Origin: Phycisphaerales bacterium UBA7708
Lineage (GTDB): Bacteria; Planctomycetota; Phycisphaerae; Sedimentisphaerales; Anaerohalosphaeraceae
Reading direction: 5' to 3'
Assembly: GCA_002482415.1 (NCBI GenBank)
Contig: DLFY01000144.1
Span: forward strand, 4,472 to 29,195
Length of the DNA stretch: 24,724 bases
Position numbers and translations under genes: made by a program. The notes under the pieces are model-generated. The model had not been told where the DNA came from, did not search any database, and saw only the letters and a program-made list of their open reading frames with translations. Every line of letters starts with the position of its first letter. The stretch's first letter is position 1. Shown piece by piece: positions 1 through 9,800 of the stretch.

Positions 1-1647
1 TTCAGATTCTTCTTTTGCGCCTTGCCTGGTAGCAATCGGCACATAACCTGCCTCCAGCCCAGTTGGTGGTGTCACAATTAACGCCGGCTCAATCTCCGCC
101 AACTCTCCCATCGAGGGCGGCGCCAGATACGTCCGATCCGTCTTCCAGTGACGATGGATTTTCTCTGCCCGTTCCTGCAGGCGTTCCCGCTCCTGCTCAG
201 TCAAATCGGCGTTCAGCAGCGCCGGCTGATCGGCAAAGCGGTACCAGTAATATGTCACCACACTCCCATCCCCCGGATACGCGTAAAAGGGTCCCGCCAC
301 CGGCCCGGGCTTTTTCCAGCAGCTATCCGCATCCTCTGGCGTCACATAAGCCTCAGAGGGCTTTGCTGCGGGCCTCGCAAAACGTATCCCGCCCAGCCCG
401 GTTTCAGCCGGAACCTCATCTTTTTTCACCCCGATCCACCTCTGGCTTTCTTCAACCAAACGGTAAAATTCCGGCAGAGTAAACAACAGACCATTGCCGG
501 AATCATATCTCGTTACCAGCCGCTCATCCCAACGGTATCCATAAGTAACATCATTAATGGCCGTCGGACTGGCAAAGGCCTTCCACTCAAGCGGCCGCCT
601 TTGCTCATTGGGGACATCATTTGAATAAATCTTCCAGGTCGCTCCCCCTTGTCCGGAAAACGTATGCACCACCGCGCCGGCCGGATCGATCCGGCCATCC
701 GCGACCGGCCCACCCTTAAACCATGCCTCCACCTTGTCCCAGAGCGCCTTTCTGTTATAAGAAGTCACCCGGTGGATCAGCGGCGAAAGCCCCGCATCGC
801 TGCGTGGAAATGAAACCGGTGCAATCCGCGCATAGACCTGCCCCTTCCCGTCCTCCGCCAGCACGCCAGGCACATATTGGGTTTCCATCTGTAATGCCCG
901 GTTCGGATTGGACGGCCGCGTATCCAGAAACAGCCCGGTCAGGTTCGGGTCATCCACCGTCGGTCCGGACCAGAAATATGGCGTAAAAAATGCCACCGGC
1001 CCCTTGAAATTGGCCGTGTTCAAAAACAACGTCCAGCACTGATTTCCCGTCGGGACATCTTTCCCGGCGGTCCTGGCTTTCGGTTCGGTCAGCGGCAAGG
1101 GCAAATAACCATAACCAAACAGTTGTCCGCAGGTACCCTGTTTCAGATTCAAACCATCGGGCGGCCACAACACCCACGGACTCAACTGAACTACCCCATA
1201 TTTGCCTGTCGGCTTGTCCCAGTCCCGGCCCTTGCCGGCCCCGGGCCCGTTTGCCCATTCACAGAAATTCAACGCCACCCCGCCCATAATAAACTTAGGC
1301 GTTTCGGTAGCAAATTGCGTATCGCGCCACCACCCCAGCCCTCCCTCAATATCCGAATACAGCTTCCCCTCCGGCTTCGGATCTCCATACCATGCATGCA
1401 TCCAGGTCCCGAACAGTCCCGTCTGAAATCGGTTTCCCGGATACTCCCGCAGCAAAGGCCATGCCGCCACATACATCGAAAATCCAGCATTGTAACTCTC
1501 CGGCACCCGCTCCTGCGGCACCAGCAAATACCCTGCCATCATACCATCGCGAATCTGGCCAGCCTGTCCCATCACCGATGACATGCCGAAGAAAACTACC
1601 GCCAAAAGCAGACAAACAAGCATTTTACCATATCTTTTATTCTGCAT
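1..1647 (-). CDS. Secreted protein of unknown function, C-terminus cut by the left edge
   Basis: The frame is open without a stop from 1647 to base 1, giving 549 residues and continuing outside the window. The chosen ATG at 1645-1647 has a GGGA box 8 nt upstream. The next in-frame ATG upstream, at 1651-1653, is too close to that box. The N-terminus is a convincing Sec signal peptide: basic start (MQNKRYGK), hydrophobic core (MLVCLLLAVVFFG) and probable cleavage near SSVMGQA. The mature part is rich in Trp, Tyr, Gly and Pro, with segments such as GGLGWWRDTQF and FFTPYFWSGP, which suggests an extracytoplasmic globular beta-rich protein. I recognise no catalytic motif or family. It lies 412 bp downstream of msrA on the same strand. 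Confidence is high that it is a gene; its function is unknown. Confidence 0.85.
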   Translation of the reverse strand, partial: MQNKRYGKMLVCLLLAVVFFGMSSVMGQAGQIRDGMMAGYLLVPQERVPESYNAGFSMYVAAWPLLREYPGNRFQTGLFGTWMHAWYGDPKPEGKLYSDIEGGLGWWRDTQFATETPKFIMGGVALNFCEWANGPGAGKGRDWDKPTGKYGVVQLSPWVLWPPDGLNLKQGTCGQLFGYGYLPLPLTEPKARTAGKDVPTGNQCWTLFLNTANFKGPVAFFTPYFWSGPTVDDPNLTGLFLDTRPSNPNRALQMETQYVPGVLAEDGKGQVYARIAPVSFPRSDAGLSPLIHRVTSYNRKALWDKVEAWFKGGPVADGRIDPAGAVVHTFSGQGGATWKIYSNDVPNEQRRPLEWKAFASPTAINDVTYGYRWDERLVTRYDSGNGLLFTLPEFYRLVEESQRWIGVKKDEVPAETGLGGIRFARPAAKPSEAYVTPEDADSCWKKPGPVAGPFYAYPGDGSVVTYYWYRFADQPALLNADLTEQERERLQERAEKIHRHWKTDRTYLAPPSMGELAEIEPALIVTPPTGLEAGYVPIATRQGAKEESE

Positions 1648-2059
1648 ACCCATATTCCCAATTAATAAATTCGCCAGGATAGAAATCTCATGGACTATAA
1701 TATGAATATCCTGACACACTTCAAGCTGTTTTTCATGCAACTTCGCAGGATAAGACGCATCAGCGAGTTGTCCATACTGAATCTTATATGGATTTCCTTC
1801 CTTGTTCTTAAATTCCATGGCCATCTGGTCGGGTGGCCTCGGCAACCTGTTTCGGGTGGTACCTCAAGCGTAGCACAGCGAGCTTGTTGGTGTGTAACAA
1901 GAGATGCTTTTCCTGTGTTTTGTAAAATAAACTGTGTTAATGGTTATAGCTATGTGAAGCTTATGTCTATACAGTTGGTCATTCACAGGATAGAAAGATG
2001 GCAAAAAGGAGGGGATACACGTCCGCGTGCTGCAGGTTAAATAAAATATTGGTCCGGAA
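1648..2059. other. 412-bp intergenic stretch, no gene called
   Basis: No convincing gene is visible between msrA and the secreted protein. On the minus strand the frame of the downstream CDS stays open back to a stop at 1864-1866, so an N-terminal extension from ATGs near 1818 or 1824 is formally possible. It has no clear ribosome binding site and would bury the signal peptide. The plus strand holds a direct repeat TCGGGTGG at 1829-1836 and 1852-1859, a small inverted repeat GGCCA/TGGCC at 1819-1838, and CTTGTT/AACAAG at 1883-1901. These could be leader RNA structure or decayed sequence. The promoter of the downstream gene should lie here, but I could not pick a convincing -35/-10 pair. Confidence 0.5.
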
Positions 2060-2566
2060 CTATTCGAACGGGGGGGTGGTGTGACAGACGGCGCGGTCGG
2101 GATTTTTATCGAAGTATTTCTGGTGGTAGTCCTCGGCTTTCCAGAAAGTCTGAGCGGGTACAACCTGGGTGACGATGGGTCTGCGGAATACCTTGCGGGC
2201 CGACAGGTCGGCAATGATTTCTTTGGCGATGAGGGCCTGGGTGTCAGAATGGGTAAAGATGGCGGAGCGGTACTGTGTGCCGACATCGGGGCCCTGGCGG
2301 TTGGGCGTGGTGGGATCGTGAATTTTGAAAAAATACTCCGCCAGCCTGCGGTAGGAGACTCTATTGGGGTCGAATTCCAGATGAACGACCTCGGCATGGT
2401 TGGTGTCGCCGAGGCAGACGCGTTTATAGGAGGGGTTGTCGATCCGGCCGCCCATAAAGCCGACTTCGGTTTTGATGACGCCGGGGACGTTCTTTAAGGC
2501 GTGTTCGACACCCCAGAAGCAGCCGGCGGCGAAAGTTGCCAGTTCTGTTGTTTGTTGATTGGTCAT
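2060..2566 (-). CDS. msrA: Peptide methionine-S-sulfoxide reductase MsrA
   Basis: This 168-residue protein would reduce methionine-S-sulfoxide in oxidised proteins using a thioredoxin-type reductant. The active-site motif GCFWGVE is at residues 15-21 with catalytic Cys16. Other family blocks follow: GFMGG (36-40), a GDTNHAEVV block (53-61), KIHDPTTPNRQGPDVGTQYRS (81-101) and EDYHQKYF (145-152). Cys161 near the C-terminus is the likely resolving cysteine. The length fits stand-alone MsrA. The ATG at 2566 was chosen because AAGGA lies 8 nt upstream and the family core starts right after it. The frame is also open to an ATG at 2659, adding 31 residues with a short hydrophobic run; that form is less likely but not excluded. 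There is no MsrB partner next to it. Confidence 0.95.
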   Translation of the reverse strand: MTNQQTTELATFAAGCFWGVEHALKNVPGVIKTEVGFMGGRIDNPSYKRVCLGDTNHAEVVHLEFDPNRVSYRRLAEYFFKIHDPTTPNRQGPDVGTQYRSAIFTHSDTQALIAKEIIADLSARKVFRRPIVTQVVPAQTFWKAEDYHQKYFDKNPDRAVCHTTPPFE

Positions 2567-2907
2567 GGAAACAGTCCTTATCTGCCGTCCGGGGAGGCTG
2601 GCATCCCAGCGGCTCAAATTGAAATCTCCGGTAAATAGTAACAAGATTAATCCTATCATAATTCCGATTTCCTTGCCAGCGATTTTTATTCATTCTCTCT
2701 TTTTACGTGGTATTGGCGGGTTCGTTCTTGGTTTTATACAAGATAGGATAAGTCGGTTACATGAAAATAATCACAAAAATAAAAATTTTATCCAAAAAGT
2801 GGGGGTAAATTCTATAAGTAAATAGTATTACCCTAATGGCGAGGCCTATCTGCCCGCCGCGGAAAAGACATGGTCAGGAAAAAGGTCAGGTTAACGGGAG
2901 ACTGGTT
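2567..2907. promoter_or_regulatory. 341-bp divergent intergenic region between msrA and the first pseudopilin gene
   Basis: Both flanking genes are transcribed outward, so promoters for both must lie here. The part from about 2640 to 2830 is much more A/T-rich than the genes. On the plus strand GGGTAA (2803-2808) and TTACCC (2828-2833) form an inverted repeat around an A/T-rich core with a TATAAG-like -10 element. This could be an operator over a promoter, but no good -35 box is seen. I found no small gene with a credible ribosome binding site. Confidence 0.4.
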
Positions 2908-3711
2908 ATGAAGTCGTCTAAACGTGGATTCACTCTGATTGAGCTGCTGGTTGTCATTGCCATCATTGCCTTGCTGCTGAGTATTATTGTTCCTGCATTG
3001 CGGATTGCCAAGGAAAAGGCGAAAAATCTATCCTACCGTGCCAATGTGCGTGGTCTGTCACAGGCCCTGCGGCTGTATTCCGAACAATCCAACGGACGCA
3101 TGTTCACATATTACGACGGGCTGTATCTGAATCAAATAGCGGATCAGACGGGCGAATTAGATAAACTAAGATATTGTGCATCTACTATAGTGGATCAGCA
3201 AGTCAAAATCGGGGAGTGGGGCACCTCGGGTAAATCCTGGACGTGGGTCAATGGCGTCAGCCGGCCGGAACAGGGTTCCTATGGCTTAAATGGATGGCTG
3301 TATCGCTATCCTTCAAATTACAATAATGGCTGGGTTGAATCAGCGGAAAATCTCAAAAAATTTGCGTATGCCAATACCCTTGATGCTCCGAATTCCGCGT
3401 CAGTGCCGGTGTTTTTTGACTGCCTGTGGGTGGATGCCTGGCCCAAACACACCGATACGATTCCGGTCAACCTGGATCTGGCACAGGAGCCGCCCAGCAG
3501 GAATACCGGCGGTGATGGCCCGGTCAATAATCACATCCGGCGTCTGATGCTCAAACGCCACTTTGGTTCATCCAATGTGTCCTTCCTTGATGGTCATGTA
3601 GATAACATCAAGCTGGAAAACCTCTGGCAATACAAATGGCATCAGGAGTTTATCCCGTTTAACGGCGAAAAGCTGCGCGAAGATAATAAAACCAAGATTT
3701 ATATCAAATAA
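2908..3711 (+). CDS. Pseudopilin-like protein with H-X9-DG motif (first copy)
   Basis: This 267-residue protein has a type IV pilin/type II secretion pseudopilin N-terminus: basic leader MKSSKR, processing site G7|F8, Glu at mature position +5 (E12), and a hydrophobic helix to about residue 31. Near the C-terminus His218, nine residues and then Asp228-Gly229 match the H-X9-DG motif of the prepilin-processing-associated domain that is greatly expanded in planctomycetes and relatives. The ATG at 2908 was chosen over one at 2836 because GGGAG lies 7 nt upstream and it gives the normal short leader. It would be cleaved by a prepilin peptidase and sit in the inner membrane with its globular domain outside. 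Whether it builds a filament or serves glycan uptake is not known. A terminator follows. Confidence 0.92.
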   Translation: MKSSKRGFTLIELLVVIAIIALLLSIIVPALRIAKEKAKNLSYRANVRGLSQALRLYSEQSNGRMFTYYDGLYLNQIADQTGELDKLRYCASTIVDQQVKIGEWGTSGKSWTWVNGVSRPEQGSYGLNGWLYRYPSNYNNGWVESAENLKKFAYANTLDAPNSASVPVFFDCLWVDAWPKHTDTIPVNLDLAQEPPSRNTGGDGPVNNHIRRLMLKRHFGSSNVSFLDGHVDNIKLENLWQYKWHQEFIPFNGEKLREDNKTKIYIK

Positions 3712-3773
3712 AACCATCGATGTCATCCAGCCTGCAAGGGCTTCGTATAGAAAGACCTCAGCAGGTTCCCGTG

Positions 3774-3820
3774 AAACAAACAGACGGTCAAGACAAGAGA
3801 TGTCTTGACCATTTGTTTTA
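3774..3820 (+). terminator. Probable rho-independent terminator after the first pseudopilin gene
   Basis: A perfect 10-bp stem GGTCAAGACA / TGTCTTGACC (3786-3795 and 3801-3810) closes a 5-nt loop. AAACAAA (3774-3780) can also pair with TTTGTTT on the other side, leaving a small internal bulge. The stem is followed only by a short T-rich run, so termination may be partial. It separates the pseudopilin gene from the URO-D/symporter/GH2 group. Confidence 0.6.
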
Positions 3821-3833
3821 GACCTGATACTGT

Positions 3834-3883
3834 AATTCCTGTGGTTTGGACTGTTCCATTCCGGGCTAAAACAGGCAGGAATT
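3834..3883. promoter_or_regulatory. Inverted repeat upstream of the first URO-D-like gene
   Basis: AATTCCTG (3834-3841) and CAGGAATT (3876-3883) form a perfect 8-bp inverted repeat about 34 bp apart, upstream of the URO-D-like gene at 3945. A short palindrome, ATGAC-A-GTCAT (3911-3921), lies further down. Either could be an operator or leader structure. No consensus promoter is clear in this 233-bp gap; TTGACC at 3805-3810 with TACTGT 17 bp on is the best weak candidate. Confidence 0.3.
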
Positions 3884-3944
3884 CAGTTCAAATTAATCCA
3901 CGCTTCATGAATGACAGTCATGGTCTATCTATAGGGAGCAGGTT

Positions 3945-5207
3945 ATGACACCACGACAGCGGTTGCAGGCGATACTGGAACACCGGCCGGCGGATCGATT
4001 ATGTGTGGATTTCGGGGCGGGTGGACAGACGGGCATGGGGGTGTGTGCGGTGCATCGGCTGCGGCAGGCGGTGCTGGGGGATAAGACCTGGCGGGTCAGA
4101 GTGACCGAGCCGTATCAGATGCTGGGGGAGATTGACGAGACGCTTCGGCAGGCGCTGGGGCTGGATGTGGTAGGGGTGCATCCCCGGACGGATATGTTCG
4201 GCATTGCCCATGAGCAATGGAAGCCGTTTACCGTGCCGGTTGACGGAACACAGGTGCTTGTGCCGCAGGACTTTAACTATACCGTGGATGACCACGGCGA
4301 CCTGCTGATGTATCCGGAAGGCGACCGGTCGGTGCCGCCGTCGGCGAAGATGCCGAAAGCCGGCTATTTCTGGGATGCGGTCCGCCGACAAGGGCCGATT
4401 GAGGAAGATACGCTGAATTATCTGGACAATTGTGAGGAGTTTGGGGCGTTCAGCGAGGCGGATATCGTTCATTTCGTGCGGCAGGTCAATCATTATTATG
4501 ACACGACGGATGCGGGGATTTATCTGACGATTCCGGGGGTGGCGTTTGGGGATATTGCGCTGGTTCCGGCGACATGGGCTAAATACCCGAAGGGCATCCG
4601 CGATGTAGAGGAGTGGTATATCTCGACGGCGATGCGGCGGGACTATGTGTATAAGGTGTTTGAGACGCAGTGCGAAATCGGGCTCAAAAATATTGAGACG
4701 CTGGCCGCGGCGGTGGGGGATAAGGTGCAGGTGGTCTTTGTCAGCGGGACGGATTTCGGGACGCAGCGCGGACCCTTCATTTCCCCGCAGACCTATCGGG
4801 ATTTGTACAAGCCGTTTCAGAAGGCGATCAACGACTGCATCCATAAGCTGACGAACTGGAAGATTTTTATTCATTCCTGCGGCGGGATTTATCCGTTGAT
4901 TCCGGATTTGATTGAGGCGGGGTTTGATGTGCTCAATCCGGTGCAGTGCTCGGCAGAGGGGATGGATCCGCGTCGGCTCAAGGAGGAATTCGGCGAGCAA
5001 TTGGTGTTCTGGGGCGGCGGGGTGGATACGCAAAAGACGCTTCCTTTCGGCACGCCCGAGGAGGTCTATCGCGAGGTCCGGGAACGGATTGACATCTTTG
5101 CCGCCAACGGCGGTTATGTGTTCAACAGCATTCATAATGTGCAAAGCAATGTGCCGACGGAGAACATGCTGGCGATGTTCAAGGCGATTGAAGACGCCAG
5201 AAAATAG
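3945..5207 (+). CDS. Uroporphyrinogen decarboxylase (URO-D)-fold protein, methyltransferase-like
   Basis: This 420-residue protein starts with the family-style MTPRQRLQAILEHRPADRL block and keeps the (beta/alpha)8 URO-D pattern. The stretch H310-S-C312-G-G, followed by LIEAGFDVLNPVQC (C335), resembles the zinc-binding His-X-Cys site of MtaA/CmuA-type corrinoid methyltransferases, not the haem-pathway HemE. The N-terminal RGNDR-type arginines of HemE are not seen. A sugar-linked or methyl-transfer role is therefore more likely than haem synthesis, but no corrinoid protein is encoded nearby. GGGAG lies 7 nt before the ATG. The symporter gene follows after 46 bp, so the two are probably co-transcribed. 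The substrate is unknown. Confidence 0.88.
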   Translation: MTPRQRLQAILEHRPADRLCVDFGAGGQTGMGVCAVHRLRQAVLGDKTWRVRVTEPYQMLGEIDETLRQALGLDVVGVHPRTDMFGIAHEQWKPFTVPVDGTQVLVPQDFNYTVDDHGDLLMYPEGDRSVPPSAKMPKAGYFWDAVRRQGPIEEDTLNYLDNCEEFGAFSEADIVHFVRQVNHYYDTTDAGIYLTIPGVAFGDIALVPATWAKYPKGIRDVEEWYISTAMRRDYVYKVFETQCEIGLKNIETLAAAVGDKVQVVFVSGTDFGTQRGPFISPQTYRDLYKPFQKAINDCIHKLTNWKIFIHSCGGIYPLIPDLIEAGFDVLNPVQCSAEGMDPRRLKEEFGEQLVFWGGGVDTQKTLPFGTPEEVYREVRERIDIFAANGGYVFNSIHNVQSNVPTENMLAMFKAIEDARK

Positions 5208-5253
5208 AGAACTGTACACCGCATCCGATATTCAATACGACAAGGGATCATAT

Positions 5254-6786
5254 ATGAATTTGACTGTGTTTGATTGGGTTGTATTTGGCGGTTTTTTTGC
5301 GATTGTGGTGGGGGTCAGTCTTTTCAAGAGCCGCAGGGAGGCCGGCAGCGAGGATTATTTTCTGGCCGGGCGGGGTCTGAGCTGGTGGCTGATTGGAATA
5401 TCGATTGTTGCGGCCAATATCTCGACCGAGCAGTTTGTCGGCATGGCCGGGCAGGGGGCCGGGGGGACGGGGCTGGCGGTGAGCAACTGGCAGTTGGTTG
5501 GGGCGGCGGGGATTGTGGTGATTGCGTTTACGCTGCTGCCGCGATTTCTCAGGGCGGGGATTTATACCATGCCGGAATACCTGGAATACCGCTACAATCC
5601 GGCGGCCCGGGCAATCATGGCGTTGTTTACGGTCATTATTTATGTCGCGGTGCTGCTGACGGCGGTGCTGTATTCCGGCGGCCTGACGCTCCAGACGCTG
5701 TCGGGGCTTCCGCTGGCGAAGGGAGTCTGGCTGATCGGACTGCTTGCGGCGGCTTATACGGTCTGGGGCGGGCTGAAGGCGGTTGCCTGGGCGGATTTGT
5801 TTCAGGGGCTGAGCCTGCTGGTGGGGGGCATCGCCATCTTTTTTCTTGGGCTGGAGGCCTGCGGGGGCTGGGGCAAGTTTGCCTCGGTCAACGCCGATAA
5901 GCTGCACATGGTGCTTCCGGCCGATCATGCGGATTTGCCCTGGACGGGCGTGGCGTCCGGGATGTGGATTGTGATTTTGTATTACTGCGGGCTGAATCAG
6001 TTTATCGTGCAGCGCAACCTGGCGGCCAAATCGCTGCGGGATGGACAGTTGGGGGTCATTTTTGCGGGGGCGCTGTGGCTGCTGGTTCCGTTTGCGATTG
6101 TGATGCCCGGGATTATGTCCTGGCAGCTTTACGGCAGCCAGATGGCCAGGCCGGATGAGGCGTTCCCCATGCTGATACGCAATCTGATTCCGCAGGGGTT
6201 CCGCGGATTTATCTTCGCCGCCATTGCCGGCGCGGTCATCAGTTCGCTGGCGTCAATGCTCAATTCGGCGGCGACTATTTTTACGATGGATATCTATCAG
6301 CGAATGATTGACCGGAAAGCGTCTCAGAAAACGCTGGTGCTCTTGGGGCGAGGGATGACGCTGTTGTTTATGGTGGTCGGATGTTTTCTGGCCCCGATGC
6401 TGGATGATCCGAAATTCGGCGGGGTGTTCAAGTATATTCAGCAGTTTCAGGGCTATATCTGGCCGGGCGTGGTGGCGGCATTTTTATTCGGGATGCTGGT
6501 TCAGAATGCCCCCGGCTCGGCGGGCGTTGCGGCTCTGATTTCCGGGCCGATCCTGTATGGACTGTTCCAGAAGTTTGCTCCCGAGCTGCATTTTCTCATT
6601 CAGGTTGCCGTGGTGTTCCAGTTGGTTATTCTGATCATGGCGTTGATTACTTTCTGGGAACCGCTGGAGACACCCAGACAGTTGCCGGTTCGTCAGGATG
6701 TGGATGTGCAGACAAAGCCCGAGGTTAAAGTGATCGGCGGGATCGTTCTGGTGCTGATCGTGGTCTTCTATATGTTGTTCTGGTAA
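5254..6786 (+). CDS. Sodium:solute symporter (SSS/SLC5 family), probable sugar importer
   Basis: This 510-residue polytopic inner-membrane protein has about 13-14 hydrophobic segments. Family landmarks are the early block AGRGLSWWLIGISI (38-51) with NISTEQFVGMAGQGAG, the RNLAAKS segment (255-261), and the block SSLASMLNSAATIFTMDIYQR (330-350), which contains Ser/Thr residues that usually form the Na2 site. It resembles the SGLT-like branch that carries sugars or sugar derivatives. The frame is open far upstream inside the URO-D gene, but the ATG at 5254 was chosen because GGGA lies 6 nt before it and the first transmembrane helix starts right after. The GH2 gene follows after 27 bp, so it plausibly imports the product of that enzyme; this is an inference. 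Confidence 0.95.
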   Translation: MNLTVFDWVVFGGFFAIVVGVSLFKSRREAGSEDYFLAGRGLSWWLIGISIVAANISTEQFVGMAGQGAGGTGLAVSNWQLVGAAGIVVIAFTLLPRFLRAGIYTMPEYLEYRYNPAARAIMALFTVIIYVAVLLTAVLYSGGLTLQTLSGLPLAKGVWLIGLLAAAYTVWGGLKAVAWADLFQGLSLLVGGIAIFFLGLEACGGWGKFASVNADKLHMVLPADHADLPWTGVASGMWIVILYYCGLNQFIVQRNLAAKSLRDGQLGVIFAGALWLLVPFAIVMPGIMSWQLYGSQMARPDEAFPMLIRNLIPQGFRGFIFAAIAGAVISSLASMLNSAATIFTMDIYQRMIDRKASQKTLVLLGRGMTLLFMVVGCFLAPMLDDPKFGGVFKYIQQFQGYIWPGVVAAFLFGMLVQNAPGSAGVAALISGPILYGLFQKFAPELHFLIQVAVVFQLVILIMALITFWEPLETPRQLPVRQDVDVQTKPEVKVIGGIVLVLIVVFYMLFW

Positions 6787-6813
6787 GTCATTGCAAAGAT
6801 ACAGGAGGTATGT

Positions 6814-9800
6814 ATGCGTTTGAGCCTGGTGTTGTTGAGTTTATTCACGGGATTTGGTGCGGCGGCGACGATGGATTTATCCGGTGACTGGCAGGTGGCG
6901 CTGGATCGGGAGAATCAGGGGCTTGAGCAGAAATGGTTTGCATCCGAGCTGAAGGATGCAAAGCCGGTGCGTCTGCCCGGCTCGCTGCAGGAGCAGGGAC
7001 TGGGCGACAGACCCTCGGCAAAGACGACATGGACCACGGGAATCGGCAAGGAATTGTTGTCCGATCCGCGGTTTCAAACCTACATTCAATCCGAAGATTT
7101 CAAGAGTCCGTTCTGGCTGACTCCACTGCGGCATTATGTCGGGGCGGCATGGTATCAGCGGACGATAACCCTTCCCAACAGGGCCCATTCCATTTTTCTG
7201 GAACGGCCGCATGGGAAAACGACCGTCTGGCTCGATGATGTCGAGCTGGGTTCATGCGACAGCCTGGGGACGCCGCATGAATATGATATCCACGACATCA
7301 AACCCGGGCAACATCGCCTGACGATTTGCGTGGATAACCGGGTCGGCATTCCGGTGGGGGATGATGCCCACAGTGTGTCCGACCAGACACAGTCCAACTG
7401 GAACGGCGTTGTCGGCAAAATCGAAGTGACGACCAGTGAAGACTATTCACCATGGATGTTTGACAACGTGCAGATTTATCCCGATATTCAGGCAAAAACC
7501 ATAAAAGTCTGTGTGGATATGGAGAATGCACAAGGCCTGCGGGAAGGGAAATTGAAGGCATCCGTGCAGGCTGTCGGGACTGATAAACTGCAAGCTCTGC
7601 CGGAGCAAATCATCCCGGTCAGTTTAAAGGATAAACAAACCCGGATTGAATTTACATACGCCATGGGCGAAGAGGTTCGGCTCTGGGATGAGTTTTCGCC
7701 CAATCTCTATATGCTCAAGCTGCAATTTAAACAGAGATCCTCAGGAGGCGAGCCGTTCGAGAGTCTGTATGAGACGACCTTCGGAATGCGTGAACTGGGC
7801 GTCAAGGGGACTCAATTTACCATCAACGGACGCAACATCTTTCTGCGGGGGACGCTGGAATGCTGCATCTTCCCGCTGACGGGGTATCCGCCGACGGATG
7901 TGGAGTCGTGGAAGAAAATTCTGCGGGTCTGCAAGGCCCACGGCCTGAATCATATCCGGTTTCATTCGTGGTGCCCGCCGGAAGCGGCCTTTGCGGCTGC
8001 CGATGCGATGGGTTTTTATTATCAGGTGGAGGCGTCCTGCTGGGCGACATTCGGCGAAGGGACGGCGGTGGATACCTGGATTTATCAGGAAGGGGATCGA
8101 ATGCTCAGGGCCTATGGCAATCACCCGAGCTTTATCCTGATGGCGCCCAGCAATGAGCCGCACGGCCGGCTGCGGGATGAATTTCTGGCCAAGCTGATTG
8201 ATTCCTGGGAAAAGAAAGACGGTCGCCGGCGTTATACCGCCGGGTCGGGCTGGCCGACGATTGAGGCCAATGATTTTCATGTGGTTCAGGATGTGCGAAT
8301 CCAGCGGTATCCGACGCTGCGGCTGAGCGACACACCGCAGACGTTCACCGATTACCGCGACTTCATTAACCGGCACAAAGTGCCTATCATCAGCCACGAA
8401 ATCGGCCAATGGTGCGTTTACCCCAATTTTGCTGAAGTGTGGAAATACAGCGGGACTTTGAAGGGCGGCAATATCGAAATTGCCCGTGATATGCTTGAAA
8501 AGGCCGGCATGGATTCTCTGGGGCAGGATTTCCTGATGGCCTCGGGCAAATTCCAGACGCTGCTTTATAAGCATGAGATTGAATCGGCCCTGCGGACGCC
8601 GGGCTTTGGCGGCTTTCAACTGCTGGACCTGCACGACTTTCCCGGGCAGGGGACGGCCCCGGTTGGGGTGCTCGATTGCTTCTGGGAGTCTAAGGGCTAT
8701 GTCACGCCGGAACAATATCATCGTTTCTGCGGGCCGACGGTGCCGCTGGCCCGAATGAAAAGCCGAGTCTTTACCCATGACCAGACCTTCAAGGCGATCG
8801 TCGATGTGGCTCATTATGGGGCATCCGAGATGACTGTCGAGCCTGTCTGGTACATCCGCAGGGCAAACGGTCAGGTGGCTGCGTCGGGCAAGTTTGAAAC
8901 AAAGAGGATTCCGACCGGCGGATTAACTCTGCTGGGCGAGATTGAACTTCCGCTGAACATGTTTAAGGCGGCACAAAAGCTCAACCTTGAAGTAGCATTG
9001 GGCCATCAGACACCCTCCAATGACTGGGATTTCTGGGTGTATCCGGCTGGCGTGCCTGCTGTTGAAGCACCTGATGTGCGGATTGCCGAGGAACTGGATG
9101 GCCAGACTCTCGAATTGCTCAAGCAGGGGGGCAAAGTGCTTCTGATTCCGCCGGCCTATCGGCTCAAGGCCCGCACGCTGGGCACCTTCCGGCCTATCTT
9201 CTGGAATCGCATCACCTTTGCCTCGCAGCCGGAACACACGCTGGGTATCTTATGCAATCCGGCCCATCCGGCCTTTGCGGATTTCCCGACCGATTTTTAT
9301 TCCAACTGGCAGTGGCAGGACCTGCTGGATCATTCCAAACCGGTGATTCTGGATGAACTGGAGGGGGCGATTACCCCCATCGTGCGGTCGATTGACGACT
9401 GGAACCTGTGCCGTAAGCTGGCGGTGCTGTTTGAAGTCAATATCGGTAAAGGCAGACTGCTGCTGTGCAGTATGGATATCACCAACGACCTCGACAAGCG
9501 TCCTGCTGCCCGGCAATTACGCTACAGCCTGCTGCGGTATATGGACTCGGATGTGTTCGAGCCGGCAGCTTCGGTTTCTATTGAGGCCGTGAAAGGATTG
9601 TTCCAAAAGCCCAGCGCCATGCAGTCGCTTCAAGCCAGGGTTGTATTGACCGACAGCCAGGAGCCGGGGTATGAAGGCGGCAAAGCCATTGACGGCGATC
9701 CTGCCACGATGTGGCATACGGCATGGACCGACGGTAAAAAGCCGTATCCCCACGAAATCCGGATTGAGTTAGCCAAAGACGTCGAAATTTATGGATTCAA

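Noticed and set aside
148..624. Plus-strand open frame of 158 codons in the first 1.6 kb
   Set aside because: It is antisense to the uninterrupted 549-codon minus-strand frame with a signal peptide and has Pro/Arg-rich low-complexity content.
3999..5219. Long open frame (406 codons) on the minus strand opposite the first URO-D-like gene
   Set aside because: Its translation is rich in Arg, His, Pro and Ile without any domain and it mirrors the codon pattern of the plus-strand gene, which has clear family motifs and a ribosome binding site.
4912..5253. N-terminal extension of the symporter by 114 codons
   Set aside because: The extension overlaps the conserved C-terminus of the URO-D-like gene, is Arg-rich and unlike any symporter; the ATG at 5254 has a good ribosome binding site.
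7741..8814. 357-codon minus-strand open frame inside the GH2 gene
   Set aside because: It lies over the catalytic barrel of a well-supported GH2 enzyme and shows no recognisable domain; it is a by-product of G+C-rich third positions.
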